A DNA stretch of 64,000 nucleotides from Sphingobium sp. C100 (GTDB lineage Bacteria; Pseudomonadota; Alphaproteobacteria; Sphingomonadales; Sphingomonadaceae), in contig NZ_AYOY01000112.1 of the NCBI RefSeq assembly GCF_000508185.1, forward strand, positions 1 through 64,000. Reading direction: 5' to 3'. The number at the start of each line of letters is the position of its first letter. Position 1 is the stretch's first letter. The translations under genes were made by a program, and so were the position numbers. The notes beneath the pieces are model-generated. The model saw only the letters and a list, made by a program, of their open reading frames with translations, did not search any database and had not been told where the DNA came from. Below, in pieces: positions 28,146-37,784 of the stretch.

Positions 28146-28160
28146 ATTGGTAAAACCAAT
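28146..28160. promoter_or_regulatory. Palindromic operator ATTGGTAAAACCAAT upstream of manD
   Basis: This perfect 6-bp inverted repeat with a 3-bp centre lies just before the manD start. It resembles the ATTGGTATACCAAT sites bound by GntR-family hexuronate regulators (ExuR/UxuR). No GntR-type gene lies in the window, so the regulator must be elsewhere. Confidence 0.65.
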
Positions 28161-28208
28161 ATCTAGAAAATTCGCATTTGCGTCAACAGCGGCCTGACCA
28201 ATATGGAT

Positions 28209-30596
28209 TCAGGCAATTTCGAGCGTCATTGACTGAAGCGCCTCGCTGTCCGGCCCGACCATGACGTCGAACAGGCCCGGTTCGACGACTTCCTGCATGT
28301 CGATGTTCCAAAGGGCAAAGGCTTCGGGACCAAGGTCTAGCCGCACGGTCTTGGTTTCACCGGGCGCCAGGGTGACGCGCTCGAAGCCCTTCAGTTCCTT
28401 GATCGGCCGGGTGACGCTGGCGGTCTGGTCGTGGACATAAAGCTGGACCACCTCGTCCCCTGTCCGGTCGCCGATATTACGAATATCGACTTCGACCGTC
28501 ACCGTGCCGCCGACACCGATGCGCGACGCGGACAGCCGCGGCTTTCCAAACTCGAACGTCGTGTAGCTGAGGCCATAGCCGAAAGGAAAAAGCGGCGTGA
28601 TGTCCTCGAACACATAGCCGCGCCGTGCCGATGGCTTTCGGTTGTAGAAGACCGGTATCTGCCCCGCATCGCGCGCCACGGTGACAGGCAGCTTCGCGCC
28701 GGGATTGACGTCGCCGAACAGGATGTCGGCCATCGCGGCGCCGCCTTCCTGTCCCGGATACCAGCATTCGAGCAGCGCGTTCGCGCCCTCGACCACGGCG
28801 GGATAGCTGGGCGGGCGGCCATTGATCGCGCAGACCACTACCGGTTTTCCGGTAGCCAGACATGCGGCGAACAAGTCATTCTGCTCACCCAGAAGATCAA
28901 GGCTGGTGCGATCGCCCAGATGGTTCTTGGCAAAGCCCTCGCGACTCGTCTGCTCGGTATCGCCGATCGCCAGAAGGATGACGTCGGCGCTCTTCGCGAC
29001 CTCCACCGCTTCGGCGATCAGGGCGCGGTTCTTCGCCGGGTCGGCCAGGAACACCTCGTCCACTGATCGATCCTCGCTCTGGGTGATGAAGACCCCCTGG
29101 TGGTGGACGACCTCCGCCTTATCCTTGAGCTTGGCCTGTACGCCCTCCAGCAACGAAATTGTCTGGCGGGGAGTCGATGAATAGCCGCCCAGCCGCGCGA
29201 TGGCGGCGTTTGGCCCGATCACCGCGACCCGCCGGTGCGCGCCGGGCGCCAGCGGCAAGATGCCGTCATTCTTGAGCAGCGCGATCGACCTGTGCGCCGC
29301 CTTCAACGCCAGCGCGCGAGCCTCTGCATTGCCGGTCAGCGCGTCATAGTCACGACGCGGCCAGGGATTTTCGAACAGGCCCGCGCGGAACTTGAGGGTC
29401 AACATGCGCGTGCAGGCGATGTCGACAGCCTCGACGGGCACCCTGCCCGCGCGGACCTGCTCCACGAGCGTCCGATAGGCCAGGCCATCGGGCAACTCGC
29501 AATCGACCCCGGCCCGCAGCGCCGCGCGGGCCGCCGCTTCCAGGTCGGGCTGGACATGGTGGATGGTGTCGAGTTCGGGCACGGCGCCATAATCGCTGAC
29601 GATCGCGCCATCGAAATGCCACTCGCCGCGAAGAATGTCGCTCAGCAGCCATATATTCTGATGCGACGGCATGCCGTCAATCTCGTTATAGGACGGCATG
29701 ACGGCGGCGATCCCGGTGCGCTTGACCACCTGCCGGAAGGGCGGGAAGAAATTCTCCCGCAACTCGCGCTCGGAAATCGGCGCGGGCGCGACATTCTCGC
29801 CGCTCTGCGGTTGACCATGGCCGGTCATATGCTTGAGCGTCGCCATGACCTTGTCCGGGCCGATTTGCTGGCTCTCGCCCTGAAGGCCGAGCACCGCCGC
29901 AACGCCCATCTCGCCGCAGAGATAGGGGTCTTCCCCGAACGTCTCCTCGATCCGGCCCCAGCGCGGATCGCGCGCGATATCGACCACCGGGGACAGCGCC
30001 AGATGCACGCCCCGCGCCCGGACTTCCCGCGCGATGACCGACTGGACTTCGCGCATCAGGTCACGGTCGAAGCTGCCGGCCATGCCGATCGCCATCGGGA
30101 ACATGGTGGCGTCGGTCGCCATATAGCCGTGCAGCGATTCTTCATGGAACAGCACCGGAATGCCGAGCCGCGTCTCCTCCACCGCCCATTTCTGGACGGC
30201 GGTGATGAAGGCCACGGTGTCGGCCGGCGTGCGCCAGCGCGCGCCGACGCCCCCCGCCTGGGTCGATCCGTTGGGCGCGCCGCGCCGGTCGGAGGGACGT
30301 GTGATCTGGCCGAAGCCTTGTGGATAGGCCTTGCTCGCCTTGGCCGGTGAAAAAGTCAGATCGTCCATGATGTCGGCCTTGGTCGCCCAAAGCGCGATGA
30401 TCTGCCCGACCTTCTCCTCCAGCGTCATCCGCCCCAGCAGGTCGCGGACGCGCAGGTCGATGGGCGCGCTCGCATCCTTGTAGAGCGGGCCGCTCTTCGC
30501 CTTGGCCGTAAGGGGCGCAGCGGCGAGCAGCGAGGTCGAACCCAGCAGGCCCAGCGCCTGCCGCCTGCCGAATTTATGTGCGAAACCCGCGCTCAT
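28209..30596 (-). CDS. GH3 beta-glycosidase with twin-arginine signal (probable beta-xylosidase)
   Basis: This 795-residue glycoside hydrolase family 3 enzyme has a twin-arginine signal (FGRRQALGLLGSTSLLAAAPLTAKA). The (beta/alpha)8 domain includes SPVVDIARDPRWGRIEETFGEDPYL and KHMTGHGQPQSG, with the nucleophile D335 (GAIVSDYGAV). The second domain (RSIALLKNDGILPL, AVIGPNA) and a fibronectin-like C-terminal domain (FPFGYGLSYTTF ... ELKGFERV) follow. It overlaps the upstream paralogue by four bases (ATGA). The xylan context suggests beta-xylosidase. The exact substrate cannot be read from sequence. Confidence 0.9.
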   Translation of the reverse strand: MSAGFAHKFGRRQALGLLGSTSLLAAAPLTAKAKSGPLYKDASAPIDLRVRDLLGRMTLEEKVGQIIALWATKADIMDDLTFSPAKASKAYPQGFGQITRPSDRRGAPNGSTQAGGVGARWRTPADTVAFITAVQKWAVEETRLGIPVLFHEESLHGYMATDATMFPMAIGMAGSFDRDLMREVQSVIAREVRARGVHLALSPVVDIARDPRWGRIEETFGEDPYLCGEMGVAAVLGLQGESQQIGPDKVMATLKHMTGHGQPQSGENVAPAPISERELRENFFPPFRQVVKRTGIAAVMPSYNEIDGMPSHQNIWLLSDILRGEWHFDGAIVSDYGAVPELDTIHHVQPDLEAAARAALRAGVDCELPDGLAYRTLVEQVRAGRVPVEAVDIACTRMLTLKFRAGLFENPWPRRDYDALTGNAEARALALKAAHRSIALLKNDGILPLAPGAHRRVAVIGPNAAIARLGGYSSTPRQTISLLEGVQAKLKDKAEVVHHQGVFITQSEDRSVDEVFLADPAKNRALIAEAVEVAKSADVILLAIGDTEQTSREGFAKNHLGDRTSLDLLGEQNDLFAACLATGKPVVVCAINGRPPSYPAVVEGANALLECWYPGQEGGAAMADILFGDVNPGAKLPVTVARDAGQIPVFYNRKPSARRGYVFEDITPLFPFGYGLSYTTFEFGKPRLSASRIGVGGTVTVEVDIRNIGDRTGDEVVQLYVHDQTASVTRPIKELKGFERVTLAPGETKTVRLDLGPEAFALWNIDMQEVVEPGLFDVMVGPDSEALQSMTLEIA

Positions 30597-32968
30597 GGCG
30601 TCACCGTCAGGGTGGTGGACTGAAGCGCGACCGAACTGTTGCCGGTCATGATGTCGAATTCGCCCGGTTCGACCACCCGGTGCATCTGGTCATTCCACAT
30701 CTGGAGGCTTTCGGGGCTGATCGTGAAGGTGACAGTGCGGACTTCGCCGGGTTTCAGCGTCACGCGCTCGAACCCCTTCAATTCCTTGATCGGCCGGGTG
30801 ACGGAACTGACCTTGTCGCGGATATAGAACTGGACGACCTCGTCGCCGGTGCGCCGGCCGGTGTTGCGAACATCGACCGAGACGCCGGTGCTGCCGCCGG
30901 TGCCGATGCTGATCGCGTCGAGGCGCGGAGCCGACAGGCTGAACGTCGTATAGGAAAGCCCAAAGCCGAACGGGTATAGCGGGTCAGTCGTGTCGAACAG
31001 ATAGCCGCGCCGGGCCGATGGCTTCACATTATAGAACATCGGCAACTGGCCGACCGATCGCGGCACCGTGACGGGCAGCTTCCCGCCCGGATTGACATCT
31101 CCGAACAGCACGTCGGCCACGGCATTGCCGCCCTGTTCGCCCAGATACCAACCTTCCAAGATGGCGTTGGCCTGCTCGCTCACCTTCACGGTGGAGGCAG
31201 GACGGCCGTTGATCAGCACCACGGCGATCGGCTTTCCCAGCGCCTTCAACGCATCGAACAACGCCTGCTGCTCGCCGACCAGATCGAGGCTGGAGCGGTC
31301 GCCCAGATGATTGTCAGCCCAGCCTTCGCGGCTCGATTGCTCGGTATCGCCCAGCGTCAGGACGATGCGGTCGACATTGCGCGCGGCCTCGACCGCCTGT
31401 GCGATCAATTCGCGATTCTCGGCCGGGTCGGACTTCACGACCTTGTCGGCCCACCAATCGTCATCCTCGGTAATCTTGACGCCCTGCGCGAAAACGATGC
31501 TCGCGCGGCTTCCCACCTTGGCCTTGATGCCGTCGAGTATCGACACCGTGTGCGGCGGTTGGCCATAATAGCCGCCCAGCCGCGCGACCGCCGCGCTCGG
31601 CCCGATGACGGCGATACTGCCTTCTGGCTTCAGCGGGAGCATCCCGTCATTCTTGAGCAAAGTGATGGACCGCTGCGCCGCCCTGAGCGCCAGCGCGCGA
31701 GCGTCGGCATTGTTGGTGATCGCTTCAGCCGTGGCCGCGTCGGCATAGGGATTTTCGAACAGCCCGGCGCGGAATTTGAGCTCCAGCATCCGGCGGACGG
31801 CCTTGTCGACCTTCGCCTCGCTCACCTTGCCCTCGCGCACCAGCTTGCCCAGCGTCGCATAGGACAGGCCATCGGGCAGGTCCGCGTCGACGCCGGCATC
31901 AAGCGCGCGGGTCGCCGCCTCCTCCAGACTACCGGCGACATGGTGGATGCTCATCAGCTGGTCGATCGCCGAATAGTCGGACACCACTGCCCCGCGAAAA
32001 CCCCATTCCCCGCGCAGCACGTCACCCAGCAGCCAATGGTTCATATGGCTGGGTACGCTGTCAATCTCGTTATAGCTGGCCATGACCGCCTCGATCCCGG
32101 TGCGCTTCACCACCTGTTCGAAGGGGGGAAAGAAATTCTCCCGCAATTCGCGTTCGGAATAGGGCGCGGGACCGACATTGGTGCCGCTTTCGGGCTGGCC
32201 ATGGCCGGTGAGGTGCTTGAGCGTGGCGAAAACCTTGCCGGGACGCAGGTCGCGCGCATGACCTTCGCCCTGCAATCCCTCGACCGCGGCGACGCCCATT
32301 TCCCCAACCAGATAGGGGTCTTCGCCAAAGGTTTCCTCGATCCGGCCCCAGCGCGGGTCGCGGGCGATGTCGACCACGGGGGACAGCACCATCGGCACGC
32401 CGCGCGCCCGGATTTCGCGGGCGATGACGCTATTCACATCGCGCAGCATGGCCGTGTCGAAGGAGGATGCCATGGCGATCGATTGGGGAAAGCTGGTCGC
32501 GCCAACGGCGGCGTATCCGTGCAGCCCCTCCTCATGAAAGAGGATCGGGATGCCGAGGCGGGTCTGCGTCATCGCCCATTTCTGGAGCGCATTCACCAGC
32601 GCTACTGTCGCGCGCGGATCACGACCCGGCGCGACGCGGGGGCTGACCGCGCCCTTCGCATCGGACGGGCGCGCAAAATGGCCCAAGCCATTGGGATAAA
32701 GGGCGCGCAGCTTGACCGGGTCGAGTTGCAGCCGGTCGTTGAAAATCTTGACCTTGCTTTCCCAGACGGTGGTGATCTGCGCGATCTTCTCGTCCAGGGT
32801 CATGCGCGCCAGCAGATCATCGACCCGCGCGTCGACCGGCGCCGAAGCATCTTTGTAAAGGGGGGCGGCGCTGGCGGCGGCCATTGCCGAATCGACCGTC
32901 GCAACCGGCAAAGCCAAGCCCAACGCCAACATCGAAGCAGCGCCTATAATCTTGCCGGTGCGAATCAC
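30593..32968 (-). CDS. GH3 beta-glycosidase with Sec signal (paralogue, probable beta-xylosidase)
   Basis: This is a close paralogue of the downstream enzyme with the same three-domain layout and nucleophile D331 (GAVVSDYSAI). Its signal peptide is of the Sec type (IIGAASMLALGLALPVATVDSAMA) rather than twin-arginine. I chose GTG at 32968 (791 residues) because GGAGAGGGG lies just upstream. An ATG at 32995 would add nine residues ahead of the signal. It is the first gene of the two-gene GH3 operon. A LacI-type operator (33024-33037) lies between it and the divergent GH67 gene. Confidence 0.9.
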   Translation of the reverse strand: MIRTGKIIGAASMLALGLALPVATVDSAMAAASAAPLYKDASAPVDARVDDLLARMTLDEKIAQITTVWESKVKIFNDRLQLDPVKLRALYPNGLGHFARPSDAKGAVSPRVAPGRDPRATVALVNALQKWAMTQTRLGIPILFHEEGLHGYAAVGATSFPQSIAMASSFDTAMLRDVNSVIAREIRARGVPMVLSPVVDIARDPRWGRIEETFGEDPYLVGEMGVAAVEGLQGEGHARDLRPGKVFATLKHLTGHGQPESGTNVGPAPYSERELRENFFPPFEQVVKRTGIEAVMASYNEIDSVPSHMNHWLLGDVLRGEWGFRGAVVSDYSAIDQLMSIHHVAGSLEEAATRALDAGVDADLPDGLSYATLGKLVREGKVSEAKVDKAVRRMLELKFRAGLFENPYADAATAEAITNNADARALALRAAQRSITLLKNDGMLPLKPEGSIAVIGPSAAVARLGGYYGQPPHTVSILDGIKAKVGSRASIVFAQGVKITEDDDWWADKVVKSDPAENRELIAQAVEAARNVDRIVLTLGDTEQSSREGWADNHLGDRSSLDLVGEQQALFDALKALGKPIAVVLINGRPASTVKVSEQANAILEGWYLGEQGGNAVADVLFGDVNPGGKLPVTVPRSVGQLPMFYNVKPSARRGYLFDTTDPLYPFGFGLSYTTFSLSAPRLDAISIGTGGSTGVSVDVRNTGRRTGDEVVQFYIRDKVSSVTRPIKELKGFERVTLKPGEVRTVTFTISPESLQMWNDQMHRVVEPGEFDIMTGNSSVALQSTTLTVTP

Positions 32969-33023
32969 GAAGCCCCTCTCCCTTTTTCTCACCAAGCGCG
33001 CTTTTCACTTGCAGCGCGTCCGC

Positions 33024-33037
33024 TGATAACGTTACCA
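33024..33037. promoter_or_regulatory. LacI-type operator TGATAACGTTACCA between the GH3 and GH67 genes
   Basis: This near-perfect palindrome with a CG centre lies in the 140-bp divergent promoter region, 56 bases before the GH3 start and 72 bases before the GH67 start. It could control both directions. It differs from the receptor and xylose-operon sites mainly at the symmetric positions next to the centre. Confidence 0.7.
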
Positions 33038-33108
33038 TTGCGCAGACAGATCGAGCTTGTCAATGCCGTTCAGGTCGATGACAGCCCGACATCAAGGGAG
33101 AGGGATGA

Positions 33109-35253
33109 GTGATAGCGCGCCTGTTCTGCTATTTGATAGCCGTGGCTATGATAAGCGTCGCCCCGGCCGCGTCGGCCGAGGACGGTTATGATTTATGGCT
33201 CCGTTACGCCCCGGCGAACGACGCGCGGGCGGGCGAGATCACCCGCCACGCAACCGCAATCGCGACAACCGGCCACAACGCCACGCTGACCGCCGCGACG
33301 CAAGAGTTGCAGCGCGGCCTTTTGGGCATGACGCATACCACTCCTGCCCTGACCCGCGCCGTGGCGCAGGGTGCGCTCTGGCTGGCGACGCCGGCGACCG
33401 ATGCCACGCTTCCCGTCGCGCTCGATGGCCTTGGCGACGAAGGCTATGCCATCCGATCGACACAGGCCGATGGCAAGGCCGTGACCCTGATCGCCGCGAA
33501 CAGCGACGTGGGACTTTTGCACGGCGCCTTCCACTGGCTGCGCCTGGCGCAGAGCGGCGCGCCGCTGGACCGGCTCGACATTCGCAGCGCGCCTAAGATC
33601 AAGCTGCGCCTGCTCAACCATTGGGACAATCTGGATGGCATGGTGGAGCGCGGCTATGCCGGCCAGTCGATCTGGGACTGGTGGCGCCTGCCCGATTATA
33701 AAGGGCCGCGCTACACCGACTATGCCCGCGCCAACGCCTCGATCGGCATCAACGGCACTGTCCTCAACAATGTGAATGCCAAGGCGACCAGCCTGACCGC
33801 CCCCTATATCGCCAAGGCGGCGGCGCTGGCCGATGTCTTCCGTCCCTATGGCATCAAGGTCTATCTGTCGGTCAAATGGACCGCGCCGATGGAATTGGAC
33901 GGCCTCAAGACCGCCGATCCGCTCGATCCCCAGGTCGCCGCCTGGTGGAAGGCGAAGGCCGACGAAATCTACAGGGCGATCCCCGATTTCGGCGGGTTCC
34001 TGGTCAAGGCAAACAGCGAAGGCCAGCCGGGACCGCAGGATTATGACCGCACCCATGCCGACGGCGCGAACATGCTGGCCGCAGCGGTGAAGCCCCATGG
34101 CGGCATCGTGATGTGGCGCGCCTTCGTCTACGCGCATGACAATCCCGACGACCGCGCCAAACAGGCCTATGACGATTTCAAATCGCTCGACGGCACGTTC
34201 GCCGACAATGTCATCGTGCAGGTGAAGAATGGCGCGATCGACTTCCAGCCGCGCGAGCCGTTCCATCCCCTGTTCGGCGCGATGCCGAAAACGCCGCTGA
34301 TGATGGAATTCCAGATCACCAAGGAATATCTGGGCCAGTCGACCCACCTCACCTATCTTGGCCCCTTGTTCGAAGAGACGCTGGACGCCGATACCTATGC
34401 CAGGGGCAAGGGCTCGACCGTCGCCGAGGTGATCGACGGCACGCTCGACGGCCATAAACTGACCGGCATAGCGGGCGTCGCCAATATCGGCGTCGATCGC
34501 GACTGGAGCGGGTCGATCTTCAACCAGGCGGACTGGTATGCCTTTGGCCGCCTCGCTTGGAACCCGGACCTGTCGGCCGAGGGGATCGCGCGCGAATGGG
34601 CCGCGATGACCTTCACGCCCGATCCGAAGCTGGTGAAGCCGGTCGTCGCCATGATGATGGGATCGCGTGAGGCGGCGGTCGATTATATGACGCCGCTCGG
34701 CCTTGCCCACGTCATGGGCACTGGCCATCATTATGGCCCCGCCCCCTGGATATCCGACCTTGCCCGGCCCGAATGGAACCCGGTCTATTATCACAAGGCG
34801 GACGCCACCGGCATCGGCTTTGACCGGACGAAGAGCGGCAGCAACGCCATCGCCCAATATGCGCCGCCGGTCGCAAAGATGCTCGCCGATCCGAAGACCA
34901 CGCCGGAGAAGGAATTGCTCTGGTTCCATCATCTACCCTGGGACTATCGCCTGAAATCGGGCGAGACTTTGTGGGATGGCCTGGTCCATCATTATGATCG
35001 CGGCGTCGCCTATGTCGCCGACATGCAGAAGACATGGGAGAACTTGCGTCCACTGGTCGATCCCGAGCGGTTCGCCCAGACCGAAGCCTTTCTGAAAATC
35101 CAGCATCGCGAAGCGAAATGGTGGCGGGATGCGAGCATCGCTTATTTCCAGTCCATTGCGAAACGCCCCCTGCCCACGGGGTCCGACGCGCCGGCGCATG
35201 ACCTGGACTGGTACAAGGCGCAGGATTTTCCTTACGCGCCAGGCAATCCGTGA
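33109..35253 (+). CDS. aguA: GH67 alpha-glucuronidase
   Basis: This enzyme removes (4-O-methyl)glucuronic acid from the terminal xylose of glucuronoxylan oligomers. A signal peptide (MIARLFCYLIAVAMISVAPAASA) precedes a beta-rich domain and a TIM barrel. The catalytic residues fit the family: acid E304 (VKANSEGQPGP), D378 (KNGAIDFQPREP) and E406 (QITKEYLG). The D-to-E spacing of 28 equals that of D364/E392 in Geobacillus AguA, as I recall it. The start is GTG at 33109 after GGGAGAGG. At 714 residues it is full length. Its product glucuronate would feed the neighbouring hexuronate operon. Confidence 0.95.
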   Translation: MIARLFCYLIAVAMISVAPAASAEDGYDLWLRYAPANDARAGEITRHATAIATTGHNATLTAATQELQRGLLGMTHTTPALTRAVAQGALWLATPATDATLPVALDGLGDEGYAIRSTQADGKAVTLIAANSDVGLLHGAFHWLRLAQSGAPLDRLDIRSAPKIKLRLLNHWDNLDGMVERGYAGQSIWDWWRLPDYKGPRYTDYARANASIGINGTVLNNVNAKATSLTAPYIAKAAALADVFRPYGIKVYLSVKWTAPMELDGLKTADPLDPQVAAWWKAKADEIYRAIPDFGGFLVKANSEGQPGPQDYDRTHADGANMLAAAVKPHGGIVMWRAFVYAHDNPDDRAKQAYDDFKSLDGTFADNVIVQVKNGAIDFQPREPFHPLFGAMPKTPLMMEFQITKEYLGQSTHLTYLGPLFEETLDADTYARGKGSTVAEVIDGTLDGHKLTGIAGVANIGVDRDWSGSIFNQADWYAFGRLAWNPDLSAEGIAREWAAMTFTPDPKLVKPVVAMMMGSREAAVDYMTPLGLAHVMGTGHHYGPAPWISDLARPEWNPVYYHKADATGIGFDRTKSGSNAIAQYAPPVAKMLADPKTTPEKELLWFHHLPWDYRLKSGETLWDGLVHHYDRGVAYVADMQKTWENLRPLVDPERFAQTEAFLKIQHREAKWWRDASIAYFQSIAKRPLPTGSDAPAHDLDWYKAQDFPYAPGNP

Positions 35254-35276
35254 TTTTTCGCTTCTATTATGGGGGG

Positions 35277-35290
35277 TGATGTCGCTACCA
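35277..35290. promoter_or_regulatory. LacI-type operator TGATGTCGCTACCA upstream of the LacI gene
   Basis: This imperfect palindrome of the same class as the sites at 22606, 33024 and 39036 lies 38 bases before the repressor start. It suggests autoregulation. Confidence 0.55.
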
Positions 35291-35327
35291 ATTCCCAGCA
35301 CCTCTTTTTTTCGGAAAGCCGCCGAAT

Positions 35328-36401
35328 TTGACCGATACCCGCTCTTCCCGCCGTCAGCGCAACGCGCCCACCATCAACGATGTCGCGCGCCGAGCCGGCG
35401 TGTCGCCAATGACGGTATCGCGCGTGATCAACGGCGAGCAGGTGGTGCGCCCGGAAACCCGCGAGAAGGTGCAGGCGGCGATTGCGGCGCTGAACTACGC
35501 CCCCAGCGCCGCCGCACGCAGCCTGGCCGGCGGCGACGAGATCCGCATCGGCCTGCTCTACAGCAACCCGTCCGCCTCCTATCTCAGCGAATTTCTGGTC
35601 GGCAGCCTGGATCAGGCCAGCCGCAGCGGCATCGACCTGGTCGTCGAGAAATGGGATGAGCAGACATCGGTGCAGGATGTGGTCGCCCATCTGCTGCGCG
35701 GTCGGATCGACGGCGTGGTGCTGCCCCCGCCGCTCTGCGATCTGCAGGAGATGGTCGAGGCGCTGACGGCCGCCGGTATTCCCGCCGTCGCGGTGGCGAC
35801 CGGCCGTCCACCGGCGGATCTGTCCGCCGTCAGCATCGACGACCGGCAGGCCGCCTATGAAATGACCCGGCACCTGATCGCGCTTGGCCACACTCGCATC
35901 GGCTTCATCAAGGGCAATCCGAACCAGACCGCCAGCGCCAAGCGGTTCGAAGGCTATGTCGAAGCGTTGCAGCAGGCCGGGCTGGCAATCCAGGACGAGT
36001 TGATCGCCCAGGGTTATTTCACCTATCGGTCCGGGCTGGACGCGGCGGAACATATCATGGCGCTGGCCGACCCCCCCACGGCCGTCTTCGCCAGCAATGA
36101 CGACATGGCGGCCGCGACGGTGGCGATCGCGCATCGCAGCGGACTGGACGTGCCGGGCGACCTCACCGTCTGCGGTTTCGACGACAGCTCGCTGGCGACG
36201 ACGATCTGGCCGGAACTGACCACCATCCGCCAGCCGATCAGCGCCATGTCGCGCGCGGCGGTGGAGGTGCTGGTGCGGCGGCTTAAGGGGCGCAGGAGCC
36301 AGAAGAATGGCGAAACCGAGCATCTGGTGCTCGATCATGCCCTCATCCGGCGCCAGTCCGACGCCGCGCCCAGGGTGCGGCCGCGAATGGGCGGCAGGTA
36401 A
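35328..36401 (+). CDS. LacI-family repressor, probable XylR-like regulator of the xylan regulon
   Basis: This LacI-type repressor of 357 residues has an N-terminal helix-turn-helix and hinge (TINDVARRAGVSPMTVSRVINGEQVVRPETREKVQAAIAALNYAPSAAARSLAGG). A periplasmic-binding-like sensor domain follows (IGLLYSNPSASY, IDDRQAAYEMTRHLIALGHTRIGFI, VFASNDDMAAATVAIAHRSGLDVPGDLTVCGFDDS). Start is TTG at 35330-frame position 35328, with GGAAAG upstream. Four CG-centred palindromes in this window precede its likely targets and its own gene. By analogy with Caulobacter XylR, the inducer may be xylose or a xylo-oligosaccharide, which is inference. Confidence 0.88.
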   Translation: MTDTRSSRRQRNAPTINDVARRAGVSPMTVSRVINGEQVVRPETREKVQAAIAALNYAPSAAARSLAGGDEIRIGLLYSNPSASYLSEFLVGSLDQASRSGIDLVVEKWDEQTSVQDVVAHLLRGRIDGVVLPPPLCDLQEMVEALTAAGIPAVAVATGRPPADLSAVSIDDRQAAYEMTRHLIALGHTRIGFIKGNPNQTASAKRFEGYVEALQQAGLAIQDELIAQGYFTYRSGLDAAEHIMALADPPTAVFASNDDMAAATVAIAHRSGLDVPGDLTVCGFDDSSLATTIWPELTTIRQPISAMSRAAVEVLVRRLKGRRSQKNGETEHLVLDHALIRRQSDAAPRVRPRMGGR

Positions 36402-36419
36402 CGAAACCCGTTCGTTTCG
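36402..36419. repeat. Short CGAAAC...GTTTCG inverted repeat sharing CCGTTCGTTTCG with the 55.75-kb element
   Basis: CGAAAC (36402-36407) and GTTTCG (36414-36419) flank six bases. The sequence CCGTTCGTTTCG at 36408-36419 is identical to the arm of the larger inverted repeat near 55750. It lies between the convergent LacI and purB genes and is probably a dispersed palindromic intergenic repeat. Confidence 0.5.
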
Positions 36420-36467
36420 CGCGGGCGTTGCTCTCTACCGCGTCATTTCAGGTAAAGTGATCCGGCC

Positions 36468-37784
36468 TTAAATCGCGCCGAACACCCGTTCGAATATCGT
36501 GTCGACCTGCTTGAAATGATAGTCGAGGTTGAATTTCTCCTCAATCTGTTCGGCGGGCAGCGCCGCTGTGACATCGGGGTCGGCCTTCAGCAATTCCAGC
36601 AGCGACAATTGCCCGTCCGACTCCCACACCTTCATGGCGTTGCGCTGGACATAGTGATAGCTGTCCTCGCGGCTTACCCCCGCCTGGGTCAGCGCCAGCA
36701 GCACGCGCTGCGAGTGGACGAGGCCGCCCATCTTGTCGAGATTCTTCATCATCCGCTCGGGATAGACGAGCAGCTTGTCGATCACGCCGGTCAGGCGGCC
36801 CAGCGCGAAGTCGAGCGTGATGGTCGCATCAGGGCCGATATAGCGTTCGACCGACGAATGGCTGATGTCGCGCTCATGCCAAAGCGCCACATTCTCCATC
36901 GCCGGCAGCGCATAGGCGCGGACCATGCGGGCGAGGCCGGTCAGATTTTCGGTCAGCACCGGGTTGCGCTTGTGCGGCATGGCGCTGCTGCCCTTCTGGC
37001 CGGGCGAGAAATATTCCTCCGCCTCCAGCACCTCGGTGCGCTGAAGGTGGCGAACCTCGACGGCCAGGCGCTCGATCGAGCTGGCGATCACGCCCAGCGT
37101 CGCGAAAAACATCGCATGGCGGTCGCGCGGGATGACCTGGGTCGATACCGGCTCGATCGCGAGGCCCAGTTTCTGCGCGACATGCTCCTCGACGCGCGGA
37201 TCGATATTGGCGAAGGTGCCGACCGCGCCGGAAATGGCGCAGGTTGCGACTTCGGCGCGGGCCGCGATGAGACGCGCGCGGCAGCGACTGAATTCGGCAT
37301 AGGCTTCGGCCATTTTCAGCCCGAACGTGACCGGCTCGGCATGAATGCCGTGGCTGCGGCCGATGGTCGGGGTCAACTTATGTTCAAAGGCGCGGCGCTT
37401 GATGACCGCGAGCAGCTTATCAATATCCTCGATCAGCAGGTCGGACGCGCGGGCAAGCTGCACGGCGAGACAGGTGTCGAGCACGTCGGAGCTGGTCATG
37501 CCCTGATGCATGAAGCGCGCTTCGTCGCCGACCTGCTCGGCCACCCAGGTCAGGAAGGCGATGACGTCATGCTTGGTGACGGCCTCGATCGCATCGATCG
37601 CGGCGACATCGATGGCAGGGTTGGTCGCCCACCATTCCCACAGCGCCTTTGCCGCCGACACAGGCACCACACCCAGTTCCCCCAATTTCTCGGTCGCGTG
37701 CGCCTCGATCTCGAACCAGATTTTGAACCGGGCTTCCGGTTCCCAAAGGGCGGTCATTTGCGGGCGGGCGTAACGGGGGACCAT
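36468..37784 (-). CDS. purB: Adenylosuccinate lyase
   Basis: PurB cleaves SAICAR and adenylosuccinate in purine synthesis. The 438-residue protein has the N-terminal MVPRYARPQMTALWEPEARFKIWFEIE, the central TSSDVLDTCLAVQLARA and GRSHGIHAEPVTFGLKMA, and the fumarase/lyase signature GSSAMPHKRNPVLTENL. It is a housekeeping gene lying between the glycosidase half and the xylose half of the carbohydrate region, on the opposite strand to both. Confidence 0.96.
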   Translation of the reverse strand: MVPRYARPQMTALWEPEARFKIWFEIEAHATEKLGELGVVPVSAAKALWEWWATNPAIDVAAIDAIEAVTKHDVIAFLTWVAEQVGDEARFMHQGMTSSDVLDTCLAVQLARASDLLIEDIDKLLAVIKRRAFEHKLTPTIGRSHGIHAEPVTFGLKMAEAYAEFSRCRARLIAARAEVATCAISGAVGTFANIDPRVEEHVAQKLGLAIEPVSTQVIPRDRHAMFFATLGVIASSIERLAVEVRHLQRTEVLEAEEYFSPGQKGSSAMPHKRNPVLTENLTGLARMVRAYALPAMENVALWHERDISHSSVERYIGPDATITLDFALGRLTGVIDKLLVYPERMMKNLDKMGGLVHSQRVLLALTQAGVSREDSYHYVQRNAMKVWESDGQLSLLELLKADPDVTAALPAEQIEEKFNLDYHFKQVDTIFERVFGAI

